From Desulfobulbus sp. (lineage in GTDB: Bacteria; Desulfobacterota; Desulfobulbia; Desulfobulbales; Desulfobulbaceae), in assembly GCA_028684915.1 (NCBI GenBank), contig JAQUEZ010000051.1, positions 10,399 through 36,152 on the forward strand: a stretch of DNA of 25,754 bases, read 5' to 3'. Below, piece by piece: positions 7,277 through 15,724 of this stretch (within the stretch, counting starts at the first letter, position 1; every line of letters starts with the position of its first letter). The position numbers were made by a program, and so were the translations under genes. The notes under the pieces are model-generated. The model was not told where the DNA came from. It saw only the letters and a list, made by a program, of their open reading frames with translations, and did no database searches.

Positions 7277-8554
7277 ATGAAGTCGCTCGTATTGACCAGT
7301 GTTAATCCATTCTCCAGACTAGATTACCAGAAGCTTTGCTTTGATGCATGGAATGCAACAGGGTACTCCGTTCGAACTGTAAACTGCGCCGATGAAGCTA
7401 AAAAACTAATTAATGCAGGTTTTAATTCACAAGATATTGACATCATCCCTGACAGCGAAACATCCTTAGGCCTATACGGCAAAGCAATCCCCCGCATTGT
7501 CCCGGTTATAAATCGCGCTAAAGATTACAACTACGACACGACCTTCTTAACCAACTCGGATATTTATCCCATTCACCAACGGCCGCTTTCACGTTTTTTA
7601 TCCAGCATTGGTGACGCCATAGCGCTGACTCGTAACGAGTGTGTTCGGATCGATGATAATCAATTCATCGATTCTTTCCCCTATCGGGGTGGCTTGGATA
7701 TTTTCTTTTTCACCCGTCAAGGAATTGAAGCAACGTATGATCTGCTCAAAACACGCCCAACTGCAGAACGAATGACCTATGGTATTCCCGGATGGGACTT
7801 TTACCTTGGATATCTGCTAATTAGCCAACTTAATGCAAAAATAATAGATGGCGAGGTATTTCTGCATCAGCGGCATAAGACCAGCTACAACCAAATCGAT
7901 GAGTTCTTCGAGCTGTACGCCAAAGAAATGAAAACCACGGGGTTTCTCCATAGCAACGACTCAAATACGCTTGCTGCCGAGTTTGCAGACCTCATCAGCA
8001 GGCACTGCGAAAATAACACCTTCATATCAAAAATCTTAAGAACCGCCTTCTATGTACCACTTCCGACACAGGTATCGCCACAGGCTGAGACGGTTTATGC
8101 CAGGATCAAAGCCGAAATTGCATTGAAAAAAATAGACCTAAGACCAAACCCAAAACGCTTTATCAAGTTTATCGATAGCCAGATTGAGGATTGCAACTGG
8201 TCATCGGTAGAATACTACCAAAAAAGTTATATGAAAATGTATCCGGCAGATACCTTGTACTTGTTGATGCTGGTTACTCAGTTAATGATCAAACAGCAGT
8301 TAGGCTGTTTCCACATTGCAACCAATTACCCGGAAAACAACGCACATGGTCTTGCGCTACGGCAAATCATCAACAACACCCGTGACCATGAAGAAGAGCG
8401 ACTGACGTATATCATTCGGCTATTCAGCTCCGAACTCATAGACTACGGAATTATCAATCCCATTCTATTCAAGTATATCGTCTGGTCTGCCAATAATGAC
8501 TACGTTCTCGGGCTGTGCAATATCGTTTATGAACTTTGCATGAAAGGTATGTAA
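7277..8554 (+). CDS. Putative glycosyltransferase-like protein
   Basis: 425 residues from the ATG at 7277. AGGAG at 7261-7265 lies 11 bases upstream, somewhat far; an ATT at 7271 or the ATG at 7244 are less likely alternatives. The N-terminal half looks like a nucleotide-diphospho-sugar transferase fold: MKSLVLTSVNPFSRLDYQKL at the start, then DTTFLTNSDIYP (~94-105) with a possible metal-binding S-D, and IPGWDFYLGYLLISQ further on. The C-terminal ~170 residues are helical and unrecognised. There is no signal peptide or clear membrane helix. It is the first gene of a tight cluster: its stop is 2 bp before the next start. It probably adds a sugar to the polysaccharide in the cytoplasm, but no specific family or substrate can be named. 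Confidence 0.7.
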   Translation: MKSLVLTSVNPFSRLDYQKLCFDAWNATGYSVRTVNCADEAKKLINAGFNSQDIDIIPDSETSLGLYGKAIPRIVPVINRAKDYNYDTTFLTNSDIYPIHQRPLSRFLSSIGDAIALTRNECVRIDDNQFIDSFPYRGGLDIFFFTRQGIEATYDLLKTRPTAERMTYGIPGWDFYLGYLLISQLNAKIIDGEVFLHQRHKTSYNQIDEFFELYAKEMKTTGFLHSNDSNTLAAEFADLISRHCENNTFISKILRTAFYVPLPTQVSPQAETVYARIKAEIALKKIDLRPNPKRFIKFIDSQIEDCNWSSVEYYQKSYMKMYPADTLYLLMLVTQLMIKQQLGCFHIATNYPENNAHGLALRQIINNTRDHEEERLTYIIRLFSSELIDYGIINPILFKYIVWSANNDYVLGLCNIVYELCMKGM

Positions 8555-8556
8555 CC

Positions 8557-9513
8557 ATGTCAAATCTTCCTATCCCTCGCAGTGAAGCCGCCACCCTACC
8601 TTGGGAACAAGGCCTAACCATCGAAAAAGAAACAAAGCAACTTCCTACGGTTTCTATCGTTATTCCGATATATAATGCTGGTCATTTTCTTGAGAAGACC
8701 CTGCGCAGCCTGTTGTGTAATGACCTAAACGGCGTAGAACTGCTGCTAATGGATGGTGGCAGCACCGACGACACTATGGAAATAGTTGAACACTACAGAA
8801 ACATGTTCACCTTCGTATTCAGCGGCAAAGATGAGGGACAGTCCGATGCCATAAACAATGGCTTCAAGAAAGCCACCGGGAAAATCCTGTACTGGCTGAA
8901 CGGCGATGACATCATTTTGCCCAACACGCTGAATCCGATCCGGCGTTACTTTGGAAAGCATTCTAAGTGTGAGGTTCTGGTCGGCAACGCCTTCATGACC
9001 GAGATAGATTTCACCCCGATCAATCACTTCGTATTCTCAGCGGAAAAACTTACTTTCAAGTATCTGCTTAATTATGCCAAGCACCACCTGATTCAACCTA
9101 GCGTCTTTTTTACCCGCAAGGCATGGGACACCTCTGGGCCATTGGATATTCATGACCATTACGCCATGGATGCCGACCTGTTTATCGGCATGGCTAAAGC
9201 GTTCACACTGAACCATATAGACCTAGACATCGCTTACAGCGTCTACCACGAAGCCTGTAAAACTCGCGGTGCCCGTGCCGAATCGATCACCTCTCTGGCG
9301 CTGGTGCAAGCCAAACACGGGGGGCTGCAAGAATGCAGGGAAACCCTGAATATTCTGGTCTCCCTTTATCGCCAGTTAGAGGAGGAATCGGAAAACGGTT
9401 CACGCAAAAATTCACAAATTAAGGTTTTAGAGGCCAAACTCTCTGCCCTGACAAAACACCAGCAAAAGCAGAAGGATCTGTTGCTGCAAACTGACCTGGA
9501 GATGCACCCATGA
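8557..9513 (+). CDS. Family 2 glycosyltransferase
   Basis: 318 residues from the ATG at 8557 (AAAGG at 8543-8547 upstream; a start at 8536 would overlap the previous gene). The GT-A core is clear: VSIVIPIYNAGHFLEKTLRS (~32-51), the nucleotide-binding MDGGSTDDT (~65-73), GKDEGQSDAINNGFKKATG (~90-108), and the metal-binding NGDD (~115-118). HHLIQPSVFFTRKAW and YAMDADLFIGMA belong to the acceptor half of the domain. The last ~55 residues form a charged coiled coil (LYRQLEEESENG...LEAKLSALTKHQQKQKDLL), which may bind a partner. It uses an unknown nucleotide sugar. The 3' end overlaps the next gene by 4 bp (ATGA), indicating translational coupling. Confidence 0.9.
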   Translation: MSNLPIPRSEAATLPWEQGLTIEKETKQLPTVSIVIPIYNAGHFLEKTLRSLLCNDLNGVELLLMDGGSTDDTMEIVEHYRNMFTFVFSGKDEGQSDAINNGFKKATGKILYWLNGDDIILPNTLNPIRRYFGKHSKCEVLVGNAFMTEIDFTPINHFVFSAEKLTFKYLLNYAKHHLIQPSVFFTRKAWDTSGPLDIHDHYAMDADLFIGMAKAFTLNHIDLDIAYSVYHEACKTRGARAESITSLALVQAKHGGLQECRETLNILVSLYRQLEEESENGSRKNSQIKVLEAKLSALTKHQQKQKDLLLQTDLEMHP

Positions 9514-10967
9514 AAGTAGCCATTTTTTCTAGTGCCTCGGCAGGTGGCGCCGGTATCGCGGCCTATCGCATTTATGAAGCTCTGTCTGAAGCTTCCGAAT
9601 TAGAGGTGGATTTCCTTGATATCGCCACTTTGGGACAGTTATCCCAGACCGTGTCACCCAATTACAGTGCCAGTAACGGTCGTATTACCAATACCCACTT
9701 TACCGTGGACTATGCGACCGAACCTCGCCGCTGGTTGGTCGACTTTTTAGCGGGCTACGATGTGCTGAATGTTCAATGGGCCAGTTACCTGATGTCACTC
9801 AGCGAAATTCTCGAACTGGCCAAGCGCGGCAAACAGATTCTCTTTACACTGCACGATTTCTATTATATTACCGGCGGCTGCCACTACCCAGCTGGGTGCC
9901 TGGGCTTTCTCGACAATTGTGTTGGCTGCCCGCAGGTGGATGAACGCAAATGCGATCAACATACAGTAATAAACACCCTCAAGCTGAAACGGAAAATCTT
10001 CTCCTACGATAATGTTCATCTGGCCGCCCCCAGTGCCTTTATTGTGAATTCGGCAATTCGCTCCGACATTATTCCAAAACATCGAGGGCATGTACTGCGC
10101 AACGCCTATCGACCGATCGAAAAATTTCAACCAATTGAATGGGGTAATAAGCGCAGCATTCTGTTGATTGCCGATTCTTTTGACGAGCGGCGCAAGGGCC
10201 TGCAACTTGCGGTCGATTCGCTCAAGTTAGTATTGGCCGATGAAGGGGTAAAGCCTTATAAAGTAGAACTACACTTGGTCGGCGGCATGGACAAAGAGGT
10301 TATCAGTCAACTCAATTCTTCACAGGTGCATATTGTTACGCATGGGCATATCAAGCAACATAAAAATTTGGTAGAAATTTTCAAAAAGTGCCAGTTTATT
10401 TTGACTTGTTCGTATGAAGATAACTGGCCTAATATTTTAGTCGAAGCGGGGTCTTATGGCTGTATCCCTATAGTCGGACGTTGGCACGGGAATGAGGAAT
10501 TTGTACGCACCCTTGATTTCGGAATTATTTCTGAAAATTACACAGCTCATAAATTTCACATCGCCATAAGGTCTGCTATAGACAACTTCAGCACAACAAA
10601 AAAAGATTTACCCAAAAAAGTAAAAAAAATTAGAGAAATGCATTCGTACAAAACAGCACGAACACAATACATCAACAATATAAAAAATACAGAAATCAAA
10701 GAAAATTTTATTAAAAACAATAAAGACGAGAACATTTTATCATCTAACTATTTAATAACAAAACTAAATAAAAAACACAAATATGAAATAGAGATAATAG
10801 ATACACCCTTTGGGATCCAAGGTGATAAGAAATCAATCGACTTTGATTCAAGCGATTTATCGAAAAATTTACCCCACGTATGGGGGAAAAATACATACGG
10901 AATAACTTGTTTTAGAATAAAAAACGTATCTTTGAAGAGGCTAAAATACAATGAAAAAATCAAATAA
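9510..10967 (+). CDS. Family 4 glycosyltransferase with atypical C-terminal tail
   Basis: 485 residues. The start overlaps the previous stop (ATGA). A GT-B, GT4-like enzyme: MKVAIFSSASAGGAGIAAYR at the start, LHDFYYITGGCHYPAGC with further cysteines in NCVGCPQVDERKC (~111-150, a cysteine-rich segment known in this group and possibly metal-binding), and the C-terminal donor-site region CSYEDNWPNILVEAGSYGCI (~308-327). After ~residue 380 composition changes sharply: the final ~100 residues are Lys/Asn/Ile-rich and the DNA is very AT-rich. This is not normal for the family and suggests an appended or replaced 3' end. The stop overlaps the start of the next, truncated, sulfotransferase by 17 bp. 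Donor and acceptor sugars are unknown. Confidence 0.88.
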   Translation: MKVAIFSSASAGGAGIAAYRIYEALSEASELEVDFLDIATLGQLSQTVSPNYSASNGRITNTHFTVDYATEPRRWLVDFLAGYDVLNVQWASYLMSLSEILELAKRGKQILFTLHDFYYITGGCHYPAGCLGFLDNCVGCPQVDERKCDQHTVINTLKLKRKIFSYDNVHLAAPSAFIVNSAIRSDIIPKHRGHVLRNAYRPIEKFQPIEWGNKRSILLIADSFDERRKGLQLAVDSLKLVLADEGVKPYKVELHLVGGMDKEVISQLNSSQVHIVTHGHIKQHKNLVEIFKKCQFILTCSYEDNWPNILVEAGSYGCIPIVGRWHGNEEFVRTLDFGIISENYTAHKFHIAIRSAIDNFSTTKKDLPKKVKKIREMHSYKTARTQYINNIKNTEIKENFIKNNKDENILSSNYLITKLNKKHKYEIEIIDTPFGIQGDKKSIDFDSSDLSKNLPHVWGKNTYGITCFRIKNVSLKRLKYNEKIK

Positions 10968-11133
10968 AGTTTACCTTTATATAGGAATTCACAAAACTGG
11001 TTCCAGCAGCATTCAAGAAACTTTATACTATCTGCCGAATAGAGATATTTTTTCATCACAAAATATCCATATAATCAACGCTCTCACTGTCAATCATTCT
11101 GAATTTTTCCAGGGTGCTTTCTCGAAAGGGTAA
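10951..11133 (+). pseudogene. Sulfotransferase 5' fragment, truncated by a MITE
   Basis: Only 60 residues remain. VYLYIGIHKTGSSSIQETLY (~8-27) is a clear 5'-phosphosulfate-binding loop of the sulfotransferase family, at the position expected for a gene start. The frame runs into the end of the 156-bp element at 11130, whose GTAAGCG supplies the TAA stop (11131-11133). The 3'-phosphate-binding motif and the rest of the enzyme are missing, and no continuation is seen after the repeats end at 11660. The fragment cannot be an active transferase. It overlaps the preceding glycosyltransferase by 17 bp, so it was once the fourth gene of that cluster. Confidence 0.85.
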
Positions 11134-11285
11134 GCGATCACGGGGCACCGAATCTACGGTGTTATTGACCTGTTTACGTACAGGTGTACGCTGAACAGGC
11201 CGAGCCCTTGCACCTCCGGCACCCTGCAATCGCTTACAAGTCCCTTGATAAACGATGCTTTTTTGAGCTCCCCCTGATCGGTTAC
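11130..11285 (-). mobile_element. 156-bp GTAA-ended MITE (copy B)
   Basis: Ends are GTAAGCGATCACGG at 11130-11143 and, on the - strand from 11285, GTAACCGATCAGGG. Length is exactly 156 bp. Its first 125 bp (11130-11254) match copy A (5816-5940) in inverted orientation with few differences. The internal CCTGTTTACGTACAGG region is a near-palindrome. Unlike copy A, the flanking 8 bases (TCGAAAGG and CTTCTGAT) do not match, so one flank was probably lost by deletion or rearrangement, along with the rest of the sulfotransferase gene it cut. Confidence 0.85.
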
Positions 11286-11307
11286 CTTCTGATCAATATT
11301 AAAAAGG

Positions 11308-11660
11308 GGTTCCTCCGCAGAATTTGTGGGTGGGCAGATGATCGCCCTGACGACAACACACTGATATATGACTATTTCAGCCGCTCTATCCGAGGGGAGG
11401 CGCTGGGATCGGTCATCAGTTCGTCTTTCGAACGTGTTTTAAAGAACAGCACAGCTTGTAGCATGGAGCCCCGGCTCTATCAAGGCCGAGCCCTGCGGGT
11501 GTGCGCTGTGCGCACAGCCTTGACAGAGCTGAGCCTCCACGCTCATCCTGAAAGTGGCAAGGGGACGGGGCGGCAGGCACCCCACACCATCACCTCCGGC
11601 GGGGCTCAGGTTCTGGGGCTAAATACCAAAGATCTACCCACAGATTCTGCGGACGAGGCG
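11308..11660 (-). repeat. ~350-bp repeat element R3, inverted copy
   Basis: 353 bp, opposite orientation to R1 and R2. Ends are GGTTCCTCCGCAGAATTTGT at 11308 and, on the - strand from 11660, CGCCTCGTCCGCAGAATCTG. The outer third containing CCCCAGAACCTGAG and the central hairpin region are closely shared with R1/R2. The part near 11340-11460 is clearly more divergent. The 12-bp stem (11475-11486 with 11517-11528) is kept, with a G-U pair when read on the - strand. A long ORF across copy B and R3 (11184-11729) is made of repeat sequence and is not called. Confidence 0.8.
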
Positions 11661-11948
11661 AAAACGGAAACGGAGTTCGTGCAAGCACATTGGAAAAAGT
11701 CAAGTGTCCTGTTATTTATTTTAGATTAGGCGCACTGGCTGTCCATCAAATTTCATAAATCCTGCCCCCTCTTTAGGTAAGAATATCGTTAAAAAAACTA
11801 ATAACACCTTCCGTTACTCTATAATCAGCAATTCCGGCACTGGGCCCGCATTATTCGGACCTACTATAAGATGTAACCTCGAGTGCTGTTCAACCGTTAT
11901 CTTTCGCGGTACTCCCTCGTCCGCATTCCCTAACTTAAAAATGAGCCT
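11661..11948 (+). promoter_or_regulatory. Spacer upstream of gmd, possible promoter region
   Basis: 288 bp without a gene, between the last repeat and gmd. TATAAT occurs at 11820-11825 and a TACTATAAG run near 11861-11869; either could be a -10 element, but neither has a good -35 at the right distance. The region is AT-rich in its middle. The large gmd-to-glycosyltransferase gene group starts here, so a promoter is expected. Confidence 0.3.
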
Positions 11949-13064
11949 ATGACAAAAGCAATCATCACCGGTATAACCGGCCAAGACGGATCCTATCTCG
12001 CTGAATTTCTTCTTAACAAAGGTTACGAGGTGCATGGCATAAAACGTCGCGCCTCCTCGTTCAACACTCAACGGATTGATCACCTCTATCAGGATCCTCA
12101 CGTTGATAATCAACGCTTTGTCCTTCACTATGGCGACCTGTCTGACGCCACCAACCTAATTCGTATTCTGCGAGAGGTGCAACCCGAGGAAGTCTACAAC
12201 CTCGGTGCACAGAGTCATGTGGCGGTTTCGTTTGATTCACCGGAGTACACCGCAGACGTGGTTGGACTGGGGACCCTGCGCCTGTTGGAGGCTATCCGCT
12301 TGCTGGGTTTGGAGAAGAAAACCCGATTTTACCAGGCATCAACCTCAGAACTGTACGGCCTTGTTCAGGAAATTCCTCAGACGGAAACCACTCCCTTTTA
12401 TCCCCGTTCGCCCTATGCTGCGGCCAAACTGTATTCCTACTGGATTACGGTCAACTATCGGGAGGCATACGGCATGTACGCCTGCAACGGCATCCTGTTT
12501 AACCACGAGAGTCCACGACGGGGGGAAACCTTTGTTACCCGAAAGATTACCCGCGGACTGTGCAACATTTCCCAAGGACTGGAAAAATGCCTCTATATGG
12601 GGAACCTCAACTCGTTGCGCGATTGGGGCCATGCCAAAGACTATGTCCGTATGCAGTGGATGATGCTCCAGCAGGAGCATCCGGAAGATTTTGTCATAGC
12701 CACCGGTGTGCAGCATTCGGTCCGACAGTTCATCCAGTGGACTGCCGAGGAGTTGGGGTTGGTGCTTCGTTTTGATGGAGAAGGTGTAAAGGAAACCGGC
12801 ACTGTGGTGGCCGTGCAGGGCGACAAGGCTCACGGTGTCAAGGTTGGGGATGTGATCGTGCGCATTGATCCCAGGTATTTCCGACCATCTGAGGTAGAAA
12901 CCTTGCTCGGTGACCCGTCTAAGGCCAAGAAAAAACTGGGTTGGGTGCCGGAAATCACGGTCCAAGAGATGTGTGCCGAGATGGTGGTCGAAGACCTAAA
13001 GATTGCCAAACGCAATGCCTTTCTGTTGGCAAATGGCCATGATATCTGCCTGTCCGTGGAGTGA
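11949..13064 (+). CDS. gmd: GDP-mannose 4,6-dehydratase
   Basis: 371 residues, full length for the family. It converts GDP-D-mannose to GDP-4-keto-6-deoxy-D-mannose in the cytoplasm, the first step to GDP-L-fucose and related deoxysugars. The NADP-binding loop is [14 protein letters not shown] (~8-21), and [15 protein letters not shown] follows as in known Gmd. Catalytic residues are visible at the classic positions: T132 and E134 in [10 protein letters not shown]156 and K160 in [29 protein letters not shown] and [10 protein letters not shown] are family signatures, and [20 protein letters not shown] is the C-terminal substrate region. It is followed after 3 bp by fcl, the next enzyme of the pathway. 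Confidence 0.98.
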   Translation: MTKAIITGITGQDGSYLAEFLLNKGYEVHGIKRRASSFNTQRIDHLYQDPHVDNQRFVLHYGDLSDATNLIRILREVQPEEVYNLGAQSHVAVSFDSPEYTADVVGLGTLRLLEAIRLLGLEKKTRFYQASTSELYGLVQEIPQTETTPFYPRSPYAAAKLYSYWITVNYREAYGMYACNGILFNHESPRRGETFVTRKITRGLCNISQGLEKCLYMGNLNSLRDWGHAKDYVRMQWMMLQQEHPEDFVIATGVQHSVRQFIQWTAEELGLVLRFDGEGVKETGTVVAVQGDKAHGVKVGDVIVRIDPRYFRPSEVETLLGDPSKAKKKLGWVPEITVQEMCAEMVVEDLKIAKRNAFLLANGHDICLSVE

Positions 13065-13067
13065 GCC

Positions 13068-14036
13068 ATGAGCAATCAACCCCGCATCTTCGTTGCCGGC
13101 CACCGAGGCATGGTTGGCTCTGCTATTGTTCGCTGCCTCCAGCGTCGAGGTTGCACATCCATTCTCACTGCCACAAGAAACGAGGTGGATCTGACCAATC
13201 AGGCGATGGTCCAACAATTTTTTGGCGATCATGCCATTGATCAGGTCTACCTGGCTGCCGCCAAAGTTGGGGGTATCCATGCCAACAACACCTATCCGGC
13301 CCAGTTTATTTACGAAAACCTAATCATCGAGGCCAACATCATTCATGCGGCCCACTTGACCGGGGTAAAGAAGCTCCTTTTTCTCGGTTCCTCTTGTATC
13401 TACCCCAAACTGGCGCCTCAACCTATGCGCGAAGAATCCCTGCTGACAGGTGTTCTTGAGGATACCAATGAGCCCTATGCCGTGGCCAAGATCGCTGGCA
13501 TCAAATTGTGTGAAAGTTACAACCGCCAGTATGACCGCGATTATCGGTCGGTCATGCCCACCAATCTCTATGGTCCTGGCGATAATTTCCATCCGGAAAA
13601 CAGCCATGTAATTCCGGCCTTGATGCGACGCTTCCACGAAGCGGTGCAGCGAGGCGACACGGAGGTGGTGATTTGGGGCACAGGTAAGCCTATGCGTGAG
13701 TTTCTCCATGTGGATGATATGGCCGATGCCTCAGTTCATGTCATGAATCTTGATGTGGCCACGTATCAGCAGTTCACCCAACCAATGCTCTCGCACATCA
13801 ATGTAGGCACCGGCCAGGATTGCACCATTCACGAACTCGCCGAAGCCATGGCACGGGTGACAGGCTTTACCGGGAAGCTGTTTTTTGATTCCAACAAACC
13901 CGATGGCACCCCGCGCAAGCTACTTGATGTGAGCCGATTACACTCCTTGGGTTGGCAGGCTTCCATCGGTCTGGAAGAAGGTTTGCGCAACGCCTATACT
14001 TGGTTTGTCGAGCACCAGGGGGTCTTCCGGGGTTGA
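13068..14036 (+). CDS. fcl: GDP-L-fucose synthase
   Basis: 322 residues. A bifunctional epimerase/reductase of the SDR superfamily that converts GDP-4-keto-6-deoxymannose to GDP-L-fucose with NADPH. The N-terminal loop is [14 protein letters not shown] (~9-22). [20 protein letters not shown] is a family signature. Catalytic residues are S108 and C110 (GSSCIYPK), Y137 and K141 (PYAVAKIAG) and H180 (ENSHVIPAL), each one residue beyond the E. coli numbering. YGPGDNF and [16 protein letters not shown] complete the match. The start lies 3 bp after the gmd stop, so the two are co-translated. Together they supply fucose for the polysaccharide. Confidence 0.98.
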   Translation: MSNQPRIFVAGHRGMVGSAIVRCLQRRGCTSILTATRNEVDLTNQAMVQQFFGDHAIDQVYLAAAKVGGIHANNTYPAQFIYENLIIEANIIHAAHLTGVKKLLFLGSSCIYPKLAPQPMREESLLTGVLEDTNEPYAVAKIAGIKLCESYNRQYDRDYRSVMPTNLYGPGDNFHPENSHVIPALMRRFHEAVQRGDTEVVIWGTGKPMREFLHVDDMADASVHVMNLDVATYQQFTQPMLSHINVGTGQDCTIHELAEAMARVTGFTGKLFFDSNKPDGTPRKLLDVSRLHSLGWQASIGLEEGLRNAYTWFVEHQGVFRG

Positions 14037-14092
14037 ATAAATCTGTTATTCTTTTTAACTCCTTCCGATCAGCAACATGGATACATCACCTT

Positions 14093-14124
14093 AGGCGATT
14101 CAAGGGCTCATCCTTGAATCGCCT
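14093..14124 (+). terminator. Perfect 13-bp hairpin between fcl and the phosphomannomutase
   Basis: AGGCGATTCAAGG (14093-14105) pairs perfectly with CCTTGAATCGCCT (14112-14124) around a 6-base loop. The following GGTTTGT is only weakly T-rich. It could be a partial terminator or attenuator splitting the sugar genes, or an mRNA-stabilising stem. Nothing suggests a ligand-binding riboswitch. Confidence 0.5.
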
Positions 14125-14179
14125 GGTTTGTATCCGCTAAACTCTCAAGCATTGCCAACGTCCTCTCCTGGAGATTTTC

Positions 14180-15631
14180 ATGCCACCCGTTTCCCTAGCT
14201 CGGCTCGCCCGGGAATGTAATGTTCATTTCGGTACCAGTGGGGCCCGTGGCCTTGCCGATGCAATGACCGACCAACTATGCTGGAGCTACACCACGGCTT
14301 TTCTACAGGAGGTGGTTTCTACTGCGACCCGGGTTCTCGTAGGCATGGACCTGCGGCCGAGCAGCCCGCGAATTGCCCGGGCCTGCTTGGCTGCTATCCG
14401 AGCACAAGGCATGGAGCCGTTGTATGCTGGCGCTCTCCCCACCCCGGCTTTGGCCTTGTATGCGTTGCAGGAGCGCATTCCGGGGGTAATGATCACCGGT
14501 AGTCACATTCCCTTTGATCGCAACGGCATTAAGTTTTATTCGCCAGCGGGCGAGATCACTAAGGACGAGGAAGTCATCATTTCTGCCGCTCAGGTACCTG
14601 AGGCAACCGATTTTACCATCCCATTAGGACCTGTGGATGAAAGCGCACTTGCCGTGTATCGAGAACGCTTTGTCAAATTTTTCCCAAACAGTTTTCTTGA
14701 CGGTTGGCGCATAGGCGTTTATCAGCATTCCGGCGTGGCCCGAGATTTGCTTTGTGAACTGCTGACTCTTTTCGGTGCCCAGGTGGTGCCGCTGGGACGT
14801 ACCGAGAATTTCGTGCCGGTTGACACCGAGGCCGTTGGCGAAGAAACAGCCCGTCAAGGACGCCTCTGGGCGGCGGAGCACAGGCTGGATGCCCTGGTGT
14901 CCACCGACGGCGATGCCGACAGGCCGTTGATCGGCGACGAACAAGGGCAATGGCTCCGAGGTGATGTGGCAGGCCTGCTCTGTGCCCGTTATCTTGGAGC
15001 TCGAACAGTCGTCACCCCGGTCAGCAGCAACACGGCCATTGAACGCTGCGGCTGTTTTGACCAGGTGATCCGGCCCCGTATCGGATCACCTTATGTGGTG
15101 GCAGGAATGGAAAATGCTCGACGATCGGGCCTGGATGGCGTGGTCGGCTTTGAGGCTAATGGTGGCTTTCTCCTTGCGAATGAAATGCAACGAAACAATG
15201 CCCTTATCCCGGCGCTGCCGACCCGAGACGCTGTACTACCTATTCTTTCCCTATTGGCCTTGGCCCAAGAAAAGAGCGTCCCTATGTCCGGTCTACTGGC
15301 TGATCTACCGCCACGCTGCACTGCCAGTGATCGAGTTCAGGATTTCCCTACCGCTACAAGCAAAGCTCTAATCAAAGAGTGGGCAAAGAATTCCCGGGCC
15401 CTGCTGCGAGACCTTGCCTTGGATGACAATCCAGCCCTGGAGATGGATTTGACTGATGGGCTGCGTCTGGCCCTGGCTGATGGCCGTATCATTCATATCC
15501 GCCCATCCGGCAATGCCCCAGAACTGCGGTGCTATGCCGAGGCGGACAGTGCGGAAGCCGCAACCCGGCTTGTCCGGGAAAGCATCCATCGCCTCCAATC
15601 CCTGCAGCGAAGTGTGGTTGCCTCCAATTAA
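14180..15631 (+). CDS. manB: Phosphomannomutase/phosphoglucomutase-family protein
   Basis: 483 residues of the alpha-D-phosphohexomutase superfamily. Expected role: mannose-6-phosphate to mannose-1-phosphate, feeding ManC. The four active-site elements are present but in variant form. The phosphoserine loop is TGSHIPFDRNGIKF (S108) in place of the usual TASHNP. The metal loop STDGDADRP (~241-249) is standard. The sugar-recognition loop is FEANGG (~324-329) rather than GEMSGH. The phosphate-binding loop is RPSGNAPELR (~441-450). I recall the same variant in NoeK-type phosphomannomutases of rhizobial nodulation-factor fucose pathways, which fits a neighbour of gmd/fcl. The ATG at 14180 is preceded by CTGGAGA (~14168). 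Substrate preference is inferred from context. Confidence 0.88.
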   Translation: MPPVSLARLARECNVHFGTSGARGLADAMTDQLCWSYTTAFLQEVVSTATRVLVGMDLRPSSPRIARACLAAIRAQGMEPLYAGALPTPALALYALQERIPGVMITGSHIPFDRNGIKFYSPAGEITKDEEVIISAAQVPEATDFTIPLGPVDESALAVYRERFVKFFPNSFLDGWRIGVYQHSGVARDLLCELLTLFGAQVVPLGRTENFVPVDTEAVGEETARQGRLWAAEHRLDALVSTDGDADRPLIGDEQGQWLRGDVAGLLCARYLGARTVVTPVSSNTAIERCGCFDQVIRPRIGSPYVVAGMENARRSGLDGVVGFEANGGFLLANEMQRNNALIPALPTRDAVLPILSLLALAQEKSVPMSGLLADLPPRCTASDRVQDFPTATSKALIKEWAKNSRALLRDLALDDNPALEMDLTDGLRLALADGRIIHIRPSGNAPELRCYAEADSAEAATRLVRESIHRLQSLQRSVVASN

Positions 15632-15724
15632 GGCAGGAGTCGACCACGCAGCAACCACAAGAATTTCTTTCATTTTTTATATTCGATTATTGACTTTTGC
15701 TAATCCAACTTGATTGGAGTTTCC

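Noticed and set aside
4659..11660. A simple composite transposon carrying the glycosyltransferase cassette
   Set aside because: The flanking repeats are not mirror-ordered, only one side carries a transposase, and no shared target duplication surrounds the whole segment.
11184..11729. 181-codon + strand ORF across copy B and R3
   Set aside because: It is composed almost entirely of MITE and R3 repeat sequence. Equivalent frames in R1 and R2 are broken, and there is no recognisable domain.
12345..12965. 206-codon - strand ORF opposite gmd
   Set aside because: A shadow of the very well supported gmd gene; no motif of its own.
14093..14124. Riboswitch in front of the phosphomannomutase
   Set aside because: Only one simple hairpin is present, with no further conserved structure.
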